Shown here: positions 1 to 6,147 of the stretch, in pieces
Numbering within the stretch: position 1 is the stretch's first letter
Layout: every line of letters begins with the position of its first letter
NCBI GenBank assembly: GCA_025997455.1
Contig: BNUP01000118.1
Coordinates: forward strand, 1 to 6,806
Length of the DNA stretch: 6,806 nt
Direction of reading: 5' to 3'
Source: Fibrobacterales bacterium
GTDB lineage: Bacteria; Fibrobacterota; Fibrobacteria; Fibrobacterales; Fibrobacteraceae
Translations under genes and position numbers: made by a program
Notes under the pieces: model-generated
What the model was told of the DNA's origin: nothing
Databases searched by the model: none
Seen by the model: the letters and a program-made list of their open reading frames with translations, nothing else

Positions 1-1
1 C

Positions 2-517
2 AATATGATGGTGGCAAGGAACGAACTTTGTAATTCTAAAACTCTTTTGCTTTCTGCTACGCCAAGCATTCATTCTTGTGTTTGGGATAAACACGCACAA
101 AACAAAACTTTGATTTTGCCGGAAACAAATAAATGGAGCAAACCTGCTCATAATAAAATATATAACATAGAAGTCATTGACACAGAACTGCCGCTCCATA
201 CTCCGAGCCACTCGTTACATATTCATAATTCTGTTGCGAACACGCAAAACGCATGGGTTGCCGACACGCGCCATCCCTATTTTCCAATGATGCGGCAAGC
301 CATGTGCGAAGGCTACGGCATCACCCTCCGCATACTCGGTAGCGGTGCCTCCATTCCGGGAGTGCATGTGTTCAACAAATATTTGCCCCAAGCCGCCATA
401 CTCATGACCGACCTCGAAGACCCCGCAATCAACGCCCACGGCGAAAACGAAAGCGTAATCATCGAAGACCTGCACAATGCCATTTTCATAGAGGCACTGT
501 TTTTTGCGATGGTATAA
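2..517 (+). pseudogene. Chimeric remnant: PriA-like helicase fragment joined to M20 peptidase C-terminus (5' partial)
   Basis: The frame is open at the left window edge, so its true start is outside; the first ATG is at 5. Residues 1-60, counted from that ATG, resemble the helicase part of the primosomal protein PriA: a run ending LLLSATPS, which matches the SATPS motif after the Walker B region, and then IEVIDTE, which matches the usual PriA 'V.IVD.R' segment. From about residue 82 the sequence instead matches the C-terminal end of M20-family metallopeptidases: AWVADTRHP, then GSGASIPG (112-119), then INAHGENE (142-149), where His145 fits the family's last metal ligand. The frame ends where such peptidases usually end. 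Both parent proteins are truncated: the later PriA helicase motifs and the peptidase's main catalytic region are missing. Neither activity is expected from what is visible. The join lies at roughly 197-247 and coincides with a rise in GC. The M20 call is firm and the PriA call moderate. Confidence 0.6.
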
Positions 518-555
518 AGGAACTGCTTCGAGAACTGTTTACTATATTGTAGTGT

Positions 556-1740
556 ATGAAAAATAAACTAAAAATCGCCTCGCTGTTTTCTGGTTGCGGA
601 GGTTTAGATTTAGGCTTTTTAGGTGGTTTTAACTATCGCCAAAGATCGTTTAAGCGATTGCCAACTGAAGTCGTGTTTTCCAATGACATTGATTCTGCCG
701 CCGTGAATGCCTACAATGCAAACAAGGATTTTTTCGCACACAATGCAGTTCAAGGCGATATCCGCTCTATTGCGACAAGCGACATTCCGAACCATGATAT
801 TTTGATTGCAGGGTTCCCGTGCCAGCCTTTTTCTAATGCAGGATTGCGTAGAGGGATTTCCGATTCCAGAGGTAATTTATTCGAAGAATGTGAACGGATT
901 ATTGCGCAAAAAATCAAATTTGGCTATGCTCCAAAGGCGTTTGTTTTTGAGAATGTCAAGGGTATTTTATCATCCAAAATGGAAAATGGTGTTACCATTC
1001 CCGAAGAAATTAAAACTCGAATGGAGGCATTAGGTTACACAACAGATTATCATTTAATCAAGGCTTGCGATTATGCGGCTCCCACAGACAGGCAAAGAGT
1101 TTTATTTGTTGGCATTCACAGGGCAAAACAAAAATTTGATTTTTCAATGCTCGATAATACAGTAAAAAAATATAATTTGCCTAGTGCAAAACAAAATCCA
1201 TTTGATTTACTTTTAGGTTCAATACTGCAAGATATTCCAAAAGATTCTGATGGATATTCCGCATATTGGGCATACTCTCCATCGGGGCAATTTATGGTTG
1301 ATAATATTGGACCATGCATTGCCGGAAAAAAATATCTTAAATATTTTGTGAATAACAATTCCATAGATAAATTGCCAAAACAGATATTTGAAGGGCGCTC
1401 TTGGAAGGATATGAATCCGTCTTTATATTCCCCTCGGTTCAGAAAGATTTACGAAGATCCTAAAAGGTATCATTCTCCAAAGTTTTATCGTCGTTTTGGC
1501 TTGGGTGAGATTGTAGGCACAATGACAGCCTCCGCCCAGCCTGAAAACTGTGGAATAACACATCCGTTTGAAAATCGTCGTTTTACAATTCGCGAAGTCG
1601 CCCGTATTCAATCATTCCCCGATGAGTTCAAAATTCCCTATACGACAATTGCTGATGCGTACAAAGTTTTGGGGAATGCAGTACCTCCCATTATGTCTTG
1701 GGTGATAGCTGAGTCGCTCATTGAATATTTGGGGGCGTAA
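556..1740 (+). CDS. DNA (cytosine-5) methyltransferase of a restriction-modification system
   Basis: This enzyme transfers a methyl group from S-adenosylmethionine to carbon 5 of cytosine in a specific DNA site and so protects host DNA from the partner nuclease. The 394 residues are a normal length for a type II m5C methyltransferase, and the motifs are in canonical order. Motif I, ASLFSGCGGLDLGF, is at residues 8-21 (cofactor binding). Motif IV, GFPCQPFS, is at 86-93 with catalytic Cys89. Motif VI, FENV, is at 131-134, and motif VIII, DRQRVLFVG, at 178-186. The target-recognition region lies at about 190-340. Motif IX, REVARIQSFPDEF, is at 346-358, and motif X, GNAVPP, at 373-378. I cannot predict the target sequence. 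The ATG has no good Shine-Dalgarno sequence, but the LKIASLFSG start fits the family. The TAA stop directly abuts the next ATG. The last 95 bases recur at 3225-3319 as part of the duplication. The family is certain; the R-M role rests on the neighbours. Confidence 0.95.
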   Translation: MKNKLKIASLFSGCGGLDLGFLGGFNYRQRSFKRLPTEVVFSNDIDSAAVNAYNANKDFFAHNAVQGDIRSIATSDIPNHDILIAGFPCQPFSNAGLRRGISDSRGNLFEECERIIAQKIKFGYAPKAFVFENVKGILSSKMENGVTIPEEIKTRMEALGYTTDYHLIKACDYAAPTDRQRVLFVGIHRAKQKFDFSMLDNTVKKYNLPSAKQNPFDLLLGSILQDIPKDSDGYSAYWAYSPSGQFMVDNIGPCIAGKKYLKYFVNNNSIDKLPKQIFEGRSWKDMNPSLYSPRFRKIYEDPKRYHSPKFYRRFGLGEIVGTMTASAQPENCGITHPFENRRFTIREVARIQSFPDEFKIPYTTIADAYKVLGNAVPPIMSWVIAESLIEYLGA

Positions 1741-3163
1741 ATGAATGTAGATAAAGCGTATCTATTGGGTTTGCTTGTAGGCGGAGGCACAATCGGCAAA
1801 GATTCGTTTCAAATTGAAATTCCACTTAAAAGCTGGGGCGAAACTAAAGAACGAATGGTTCAGATTTTTAGAGATTTGAGCAAAGAAGTTCTGCCCAAAT
1901 TCAAAAAAGAATTTGGCATTTCCGTAGAACCTGATTCTGGAAATGGCGTATGGAAAATCATTACAGAATATTCCGTAGACCTATCTAAATTGATTGATGA
2001 TCTAACTTCATTAGGTTTACCGACAAAAGGGTTTTTATTAGATTCTGTCAATTTAGAAAAATGCAAACAAGAATTGTCGAAAGATTCTAAAAACACAGAA
2101 TCATTTTTGGCGGGATTATTCGATACCCGAGCAAGTTTAGAAAAAAGCCATCGGCGGTTTGTTGACGAGGCACCCATTGTTTCTTTAGAAATCCCAGGAC
2201 GGACGCAGAATTTCCTTTTTGTTGTCCAGTTATGCGAATGGCTTAATGATTTAGGTACAGTAACCGACCAAATTTTGTTCAATCATCCGTCACAACATTC
2301 CCCGAGCGACCCTATTTATAAAAACTGGAAAAAGGGGTTCAAAGTTCGATTTTTGGCAAAGGATTTTTTGTTAAATAACGCTTTTGCTTTTCGCTCAAAG
2401 GCTCAAGGCGTTTCTGAACTTAAAACACATCAGACTACACACAGCCAAGGTTCCTGCCTTTTAAGAAAATTGACAAGCCCTAATCCTGTATCCATTCACT
2501 CCGAAATCAAAGATAAAACTTTACCGAAAGAAGTCCAAGGGAAAATATTTTTGCACTATCTGCATTTTTGTGCCGTTTTAGGATGCAAATATGCGCCACA
2601 GCAAGAAGTTAAAAATATGGTTAAGCATTTTTACGAATTAGTTTCAGCGGCTCCATTATTACAAAAAGATTTTAATTCCGAAGATCTTCTTGCCGAATAT
2701 GCACATCTTTGTAGCCAATTTTTTCTTGAGCAGAAAATCAAAATTCATACCTATAAAGTGAACAGTTTTTTAGAACAAGAACAATTTTCTGCTTATCCAA
2801 AAAGAGAATCTGCAATTGCATTTTTATTTGCCGAAAACCTAAAAGGCAAACGACCAGGACCACAGCAAGAAATTATTAGAAATTCTTTAACAAAATCTAT
2901 CAATCTCTATGCCCTTGAAGGTACTGTTGGCACACCAATAGCCTTGGTCAATGCCGAGAATCAACGAGGTGCAATTATTTCTGCAGTTAAAAGCGAAGCA
3001 AACAAAAAAATGCTAACTCATTTGATAAAATGTAAAGGCTTTGTTTTAGAGGTTTTACAATGAAAGAAACAGATTTTTATCTTGAAGTAGCTGAAAAATT
3101 AAAAAGAGAATTTACAACGGACGATTTAGATGTCGCTTATGCTATTGGTGGCGAAAAGAATTT
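1646..3163 (+). repeat. 1518-bp direct repeat, copy 1
   Basis: Positions 1646-3163 recur at 3225-4742 with a constant offset of 1579. Reading the copies side by side I found one difference: A at 2000 versus C at 3579. The unit holds the last 95 bases of the methyltransferase gene, the complete LAGLIDADG-like gene, and the first 104 bases of the nuclease gene. The flanking bases differ (A1645/G3224 and C3164/A4743), which fixes the ends. Near identity, including silent positions, means the duplication is recent, kept uniform by gene conversion, or artefactual. Confidence 0.97.
1741..3063 (+). CDS. LAGLIDADG-like protein, probable DNA-recognition subunit of the restriction system (copy 1)
   Basis: This 440-residue protein has two LAGLIDADG-type helices, as in single-chain homing endonucleases: YLLGLLVGGGTI at residues 7-18, followed by the strand FQIEIPL, and FLAGLFDTRASLE at 122-134, followed by VSLEIP (147-152). 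In active enzymes the eighth motif position is an acidic, metal-binding residue. Here it is Gly15 in the first motif and Arg130 in the second, so I infer a DNA-binding fold without cleavage activity. About 240-440 is mostly helical and unrecognised. Homing endonucleases normally sit in introns or inteins, whereas this gene stands alone between a methyltransferase gene and a PD-(D/E)XK nuclease gene. A role in target recognition or as a restriction subunit is therefore more likely. Its ATG follows the methyltransferase TAA directly, with a G-rich run (1731-1735) as a possible ribosome site, which suggests translational coupling. Residue 87 is Asp here and Ala in copy 2. The motifs are fairly clear; the function is inferred. 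Confidence 0.75.
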   Translation: MNVDKAYLLGLLVGGGTIGKDSFQIEIPLKSWGETKERMVQIFRDLSKEVLPKFKKEFGISVEPDSGNGVWKIITEYSVDLSKLIDDLTSLGLPTKGFLLDSVNLEKCKQELSKDSKNTESFLAGLFDTRASLEKSHRRFVDEAPIVSLEIPGRTQNFLFVVQLCEWLNDLGTVTDQILFNHPSQHSPSDPIYKNWKKGFKVRFLAKDFLLNNAFAFRSKAQGVSELKTHQTTHSQGSCLLRKLTSPNPVSIHSEIKDKTLPKEVQGKIFLHYLHFCAVLGCKYAPQQEVKNMVKHFYELVSAAPLLQKDFNSEDLLAEYAHLCSQFFLEQKIKIHTYKVNSFLEQEQFSAYPKRESAIAFLFAENLKGKRPGPQQEIIRNSLTKSINLYALEGTVGTPIALVNAENQRGAIISAVKSEANKKMLTHLIKCKGFVLEVLQ

Positions 3164-3167
3164 CTAA
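3060..3167 (+). pseudogene. Truncated 5' end of the PD-(D/E)XK nuclease gene
   Basis: The first 34 codons are identical to the intact nuclease gene at 4639, including the ATGA overlap with the preceding LAGLIDADG gene. At 3163/3164 the frame runs into the inverted insert, adds one Phe and stops at TAA (3165-3167). The 35-residue product has none of the catalytic residues Asp64, Glu83 or Lys85, so it cannot be a nuclease. It is a by-product of the duplication. Confidence 0.93.
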
Positions 3168-3231
3168 TAATTTCTTGCTGTGGTCCTGGTCGTTTGCCTT
3201 TTAGGTTTTCGGCAAATAAAAATGCAATTGC
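3155..3231 (-). repeat. 77-bp inverted copy of LAGLIDADG-gene sequence at the duplication junction
   Basis: This stretch is the exact reverse complement of 2812-2888, and of the same place in copy 2 (4391-4467). Those positions encode roughly residues 358-383 of the LAGLIDADG-like protein. At its left end the 9 bases AAAGAATTT (3155-3163) are shared with the nuclease-gene side. At its right end the 7 bases CAATTGC (3225-3231) are shared with the methyltransferase-gene side. Only 61 bases (3164-3224) are therefore unique to the insert. Short shared tracts at both ends of an inverted templated insert point to template switching rather than to a mobile element. Confidence 0.95.
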
Positions 3232-3319
3232 TGATGCGTACAAAGTTTTGGGGAATGCAGTACCTCCCATTATGTCTTGGGTGATAGCTGAGTCGCTCAT
3301 TGAATATTTGGGGGCGTAA
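3225..3319 (+). pseudogene. Duplicated 3' end of the methyltransferase gene
   Basis: These 95 bases are identical to 1646-1740 and encode residues 365-394 of the methyltransferase, including motif X (GNAVPP), up to the TAA stop. The catalytic part is missing, so this is a passenger of the duplication. It does carry the G-rich stretch just before the second LAGLIDADG start, so copy 2 keeps the same local ribosome site while losing coupling to translation of the full methyltransferase. Confidence 0.93.
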
Positions 3320-4642
3320 ATGAATGTAGATAAAGCGTATCTATTGGGTTTGCTTGTAGGCGGAGGCACAATCGGCAAAGATTCGTTTCAAATTGAAATT
3401 CCACTTAAAAGCTGGGGCGAAACTAAAGAACGAATGGTTCAGATTTTTAGAGATTTGAGCAAAGAAGTTCTGCCCAAATTCAAAAAAGAATTTGGCATTT
3501 CCGTAGAACCTGATTCTGGAAATGGCGTATGGAAAATCATTACAGAATATTCCGTAGACCTATCTAAATTGATTGATGCTCTAACTTCATTAGGTTTACC
3601 GACAAAAGGGTTTTTATTAGATTCTGTCAATTTAGAAAAATGCAAACAAGAATTGTCGAAAGATTCTAAAAACACAGAATCATTTTTGGCGGGATTATTC
3701 GATACCCGAGCAAGTTTAGAAAAAAGCCATCGGCGGTTTGTTGACGAGGCACCCATTGTTTCTTTAGAAATCCCAGGACGGACGCAGAATTTCCTTTTTG
3801 TTGTCCAGTTATGCGAATGGCTTAATGATTTAGGTACAGTAACCGACCAAATTTTGTTCAATCATCCGTCACAACATTCCCCGAGCGACCCTATTTATAA
3901 AAACTGGAAAAAGGGGTTCAAAGTTCGATTTTTGGCAAAGGATTTTTTGTTAAATAACGCTTTTGCTTTTCGCTCAAAGGCTCAAGGCGTTTCTGAACTT
4001 AAAACACATCAGACTACACACAGCCAAGGTTCCTGCCTTTTAAGAAAATTGACAAGCCCTAATCCTGTATCCATTCACTCCGAAATCAAAGATAAAACTT
4101 TACCGAAAGAAGTCCAAGGGAAAATATTTTTGCACTATCTGCATTTTTGTGCCGTTTTAGGATGCAAATATGCGCCACAGCAAGAAGTTAAAAATATGGT
4201 TAAGCATTTTTACGAATTAGTTTCAGCGGCTCCATTATTACAAAAAGATTTTAATTCCGAAGATCTTCTTGCCGAATATGCACATCTTTGTAGCCAATTT
4301 TTTCTTGAGCAGAAAATCAAAATTCATACCTATAAAGTGAACAGTTTTTTAGAACAAGAACAATTTTCTGCTTATCCAAAAAGAGAATCTGCAATTGCAT
4401 TTTTATTTGCCGAAAACCTAAAAGGCAAACGACCAGGACCACAGCAAGAAATTATTAGAAATTCTTTAACAAAATCTATCAATCTCTATGCCCTTGAAGG
4501 TACTGTTGGCACACCAATAGCCTTGGTCAATGCCGAGAATCAACGAGGTGCAATTATTTCTGCAGTTAAAAGCGAAGCAAACAAAAAAATGCTAACTCAT
4601 TTGATAAAATGTAAAGGCTTTGTTTTAGAGGTTTTACAATGA
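3320..4642 (+). CDS. LAGLIDADG-like protein, probable DNA-recognition subunit of the restriction system (copy 2)
   Basis: The product is identical to copy 1 except for residue 87, which is Ala (GCT at 3578-3580) where copy 1 has Asp (GAT at 1999-2001). The change lies between the two LAGLIDADG-type helices, in a predicted helical stretch, not in either motif. As in copy 1, the acidic catalytic position is Gly15 in the first helix and Arg130 in the second, so DNA binding without cleavage is inferred. This copy is the one joined to the complete nuclease gene: its TGA overlaps the nuclease ATG in ATGA (4639-4642), a usual sign of translational coupling between subunits of one complex. Copy 1 is coupled to the methyltransferase instead. 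Whether both are expressed cannot be read from sequence. Both frames are intact, with no sign of decay. Confidence 0.75.
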   Translation: MNVDKAYLLGLLVGGGTIGKDSFQIEIPLKSWGETKERMVQIFRDLSKEVLPKFKKEFGISVEPDSGNGVWKIITEYSVDLSKLIDALTSLGLPTKGFLLDSVNLEKCKQELSKDSKNTESFLAGLFDTRASLEKSHRRFVDEAPIVSLEIPGRTQNFLFVVQLCEWLNDLGTVTDQILFNHPSQHSPSDPIYKNWKKGFKVRFLAKDFLLNNAFAFRSKAQGVSELKTHQTTHSQGSCLLRKLTSPNPVSIHSEIKDKTLPKEVQGKIFLHYLHFCAVLGCKYAPQQEVKNMVKHFYELVSAAPLLQKDFNSEDLLAEYAHLCSQFFLEQKIKIHTYKVNSFLEQEQFSAYPKRESAIAFLFAENLKGKRPGPQQEIIRNSLTKSINLYALEGTVGTPIALVNAENQRGAIISAVKSEANKKMLTHLIKCKGFVLEVLQ

Positions 4643-5235
4643 AAGAAACAGATTTTTATCTTGAAGTAGCTGAAAAATTAAAAAGAGAATTTACAACGGA
4701 CGATTTAGATGTCGCTTATGCTATTGGTGGCGAAAAGAATTTAGATGCCGTTGTCAAAGATATTCAGAGTCAAAAGAAGCATAAAATTGATTTTGCGAAA
4801 ATTGCGTATGTTCCAAAAATCAGAATTGATATTTTATTTTCCATTAGAAACAATAAAACTAAGGAAACAACACCACTTTTATTGGAAGTTAAATATGCGG
4901 AACAACTAAAACTTATGGATTATTCGCAAATGGTGGGCTATCTGCACACCTCTGGTTTTATCAACAATGGAATTCTTGTTTTAGTTCCCAAACCGAGTAA
5001 AAGTAATGTGTTATCCAATGATTTAAGCGAACTGCTTGCATTAAATGCAATTCATTTTCATTATCAAGAACAAAATGCGGATGGTTCTAATTTACGCAAT
5101 ATTCGTACGGGAATGATGACATACGATCCAGGTGGAAGATTTAGAAATCCATTAGGTGAACCGAATCAGAGGCATTTAGGGAATATGGAGATATTGAAAG
5201 AATTTATTAATAAACAAAATTATTTGCTAATTTAG
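4639..5235 (+). CDS. PD-(D/E)XK-family nuclease, probable restriction endonuclease subunit
   Basis: This 198-residue protein has the core of the PD-(D/E)XK nuclease fold: IRIDILF with Asp64, then a strand TTPLLLEVKYA with Glu83 and Lys85 (the E-x-K pair), then a helix with YSQMVGYL, where Gln97 and Tyr101 give a QxxxY pattern like that of RecB-type nucleases. A second hydrophobic strand, GILVLVPK (111-118), follows. These residues would bind the metal ion and cut DNA. The C-terminal 60 residues are basic and polar and unrecognised. The ATG overlaps the stop of the LAGLIDADG gene, and AGAGG (4627-4631) lies 7 bases upstream as a ribosome site. With a methyltransferase and a catalytically dead DNA-binding partner next door, I infer that this is the cleaving subunit. 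A solitary nuclease or a different defence role remains possible. The fold call is good; partner and target are inferred. Confidence 0.78.
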   Translation: MKETDFYLEVAEKLKREFTTDDLDVAYAIGGEKNLDAVVKDIQSQKKHKIDFAKIAYVPKIRIDILFSIRNNKTKETTPLLLEVKYAEQLKLMDYSQMVGYLHTSGFINNGILVLVPKPSKSNVLSNDLSELLALNAIHFHYQEQNADGSNLRNIRTGMMTYDPGGRFRNPLGEPNQRHLGNMEILKEFINKQNYLLI

Positions 5236-5287
5236 TAAAAAAAGGTATTGGAGATTCCAAATATTTAGGGTTAGGAATGATTTGCTT

Positions 5288-5581
5288 ATGAACAAATTAC
5301 CATCGCATTTATTTTGGGATATGGATTTAGAAAAATTTGATATTCACAAAGGGCGGGCTCTTGTTGCGGAACGGATTGCCGAAAGAGGAACTTTACAAGA
5401 TTTGCACATTATGATTAATTTATACGGAGGAATTGATGAGGTTAGAAATATTTATAAAAATGAGGTTAAACATTTAGATAAATACGCATTGTCCCTTATT
5501 TGCGCTTTATTTAATATAAAACAGGAGGAAATGCAATGCTGCATAAAGAAACGGTTGAGAGAAGCACTTTTGAACTCTTAA
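5288..5581 (+). CDS. Probable antitoxin of an AbiEii-type toxin-antitoxin pair (DUF6922-like)
   Basis: This is a small 97-residue soluble protein beginning LPSHLFWDMD, with ERIAERGTLQDLHIMINLYGG in the middle and LFNIKQEEMQCC near the end. From memory this pattern (LFWD near the start, an ERG..x.D segment, a YG turn, then a helix with C near the end) matches the DUF6922-like proteins usually encoded just before AbiEii-family nucleotidyltransferases. I therefore infer an antitoxin role; I cannot see a clear DNA-binding motif. I chose the ATG at 5288 because AGGAA (5273-5277) lies a suitable 10 bases upstream. A TTG two codons earlier (5282) is in frame but too close to that site. The last 46 bases overlap the toxin gene, so the pair is probably translated together. 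It starts 52 bases after the nuclease gene with no obvious terminator between them. Confidence 0.68.
   Translation: MNKLPSHLFWDMDLEKFDIHKGRALVAERIAERGTLQDLHIMINLYGGIDEVRNIYKNEVKHLDKYALSLICALFNIKQEEMQCCIKKRLREALLNS
5523..5528 (+). promoter_or_regulatory. Strong Shine-Dalgarno site for the toxin gene, inside the antitoxin gene
   Basis: AGGAGG ends 7 bases before the ATG at 5536 and is the best ribosome site in the window. It fixes the toxin start and lies inside the antitoxin coding sequence, so ribosomes translating the antitoxin pass over the toxin initiation site. Confidence 0.75.
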
Positions 5582-6147
5582 TGAAAATTATGGGAGATTC
5601 CCGATTATCAGATTTTGCGCTTGCAGGAGGTACAAATTTATCTCTATCTCTTGGGCACAGAAAAAGCATAGACTTAGACTTATTTTCTTTGAAGCCCTTT
5701 AACGGCGAGGAATTAGCCGATTATTTAACAAAAAAATATAATATTGTTTTGCAAATGGTAAATATAAAAGGAACGGTGAAAGGAATTATTGGCGAAGTAT
5801 TGGTTGATTTTATTGTTCATAGTTATCCGTTGCTGCAAAATATTGACACAGAAGAGAACATTAGATTGTATTCTCTAAAAGATATTGCCGCAATGAAGTT
5901 AAATGCCATTGCCGATAACGGAACGCGGCTAAAAGATTTTGTCGATATCGCTTATTTATCCAGCAAAATTCCATTGTCAGAAATGCTCAATGCGTATTCG
6001 CAAAAATATGGTAGCGAACCGATGCGGGCACTTCGAGGTTTGACTTATTTTGAGGATATTGATTTTAATGTGGAAATTAATTTGACTATCGCAGATTTTG
6101 ATTGGAAAAAAATAAAGGAACAAATTTTACAAATGGTCAGGTTGTAA
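5536..6147 (+). CDS. AbiEii-family nucleotidyltransferase toxin
   Basis: This 203-residue protein has the hallmarks of the AbiEii/MenT-type nucleotidyltransferases, some of which add nucleotides to tRNA 3' ends and stop growth. LAGGTNLSLSLGHRKSIDLDLFS (residues 29-51) holds the GG(T/S) motif (31-33), His41-Arg42, and the paired metal ligands Asp46 and Asp48. EVLVDFI supplies a third acidic residue, Asp91. SLKDIAAMKLNAI (113-125) and RLKDFVDIAYL (131-141) contain the conserved Lys and Asp of the family's C-terminal lobe. All key positions are present, so the protein should be active. A strong ribosome site (AGGAGG) precedes the ATG, and the gene overlaps the antitoxin-like gene by 46 bases. 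Its TAA stop overlaps the cas1 ATG by one base, which is an unusual neighbour for this family. The family call is firm; the substrate is unknown. Confidence 0.88.
   Translation: MLHKETVERSTFELLMKIMGDSRLSDFALAGGTNLSLSLGHRKSIDLDLFSLKPFNGEELADYLTKKYNIVLQMVNIKGTVKGIIGEVLVDFIVHSYPLLQNIDTEENIRLYSLKDIAAMKLNAIADNGTRLKDFVDIAYLSSKIPLSEMLNAYSQKYGSEPMRALRGLTYFEDIDFNVEINLTIADFDWKKIKEQILQMVRL

Larger units (their letters stand above)
3225..4742 (+). repeat. 1518-bp direct repeat, copy 2
   Basis: This is the second copy of 1646-3163, separated from the first by the 61-bp inverted spacer. It leads seamlessly into the intact nuclease gene, so this side keeps the original order of LAGLIDADG gene then nuclease. 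Recombination between the two copies would delete 1579 bp and restore a simple operon of methyltransferase, LAGLIDADG protein and nuclease. Confidence 0.97.

Noticed and set aside
518..555. Promoter or operator before the methyltransferase: TATATT at 543-548 and a direct repeat GAACTG at 520-525 and 532-537
   Set aside because: There is no convincing -35 box at the right distance, and a 6-base repeat is short enough to be chance. No control-protein gene is present to use it.
1860..2282. 140-codon minus-strand open frame, repeated at 3439-3861
   Set aside because: It is antisense to the LAGLIDADG-like gene, duplicated only because that gene is duplicated, with no recognisable domain or ribosome site.
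3142..3378. Minus-strand open frame across the duplication junction, encoding a piece matching the LAGLIDADG-like protein
   Set aside because: It is simply the inverted 77-bp insert read on its coding strand, flanked by antisense of other genes. It has no start signals and no independent coding support.
1741..4642. LAGLIDADG genes as an intron- or intein-borne homing endonuclease or mobile element
   Set aside because: No intron or intein splice features surround them, the methyltransferase is uninterrupted, the catalytic acidic residues are missing from both motifs, and the duplication has microhomology joins rather than homing or transposition marks.
5236..5287. Transcription terminator between the nuclease and antitoxin-like genes
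   Set aside because: The A-rich gap has no GC-rich stem followed by a T run, so read-through from the R-M operon into the TA pair cannot be excluded.
5282..5581. TTG start at 5282 for the antitoxin-like gene
   Set aside because: It lies only 4 bases after the AGGAA ribosome site. The ATG at 5288 has better spacing and is the more usual codon.
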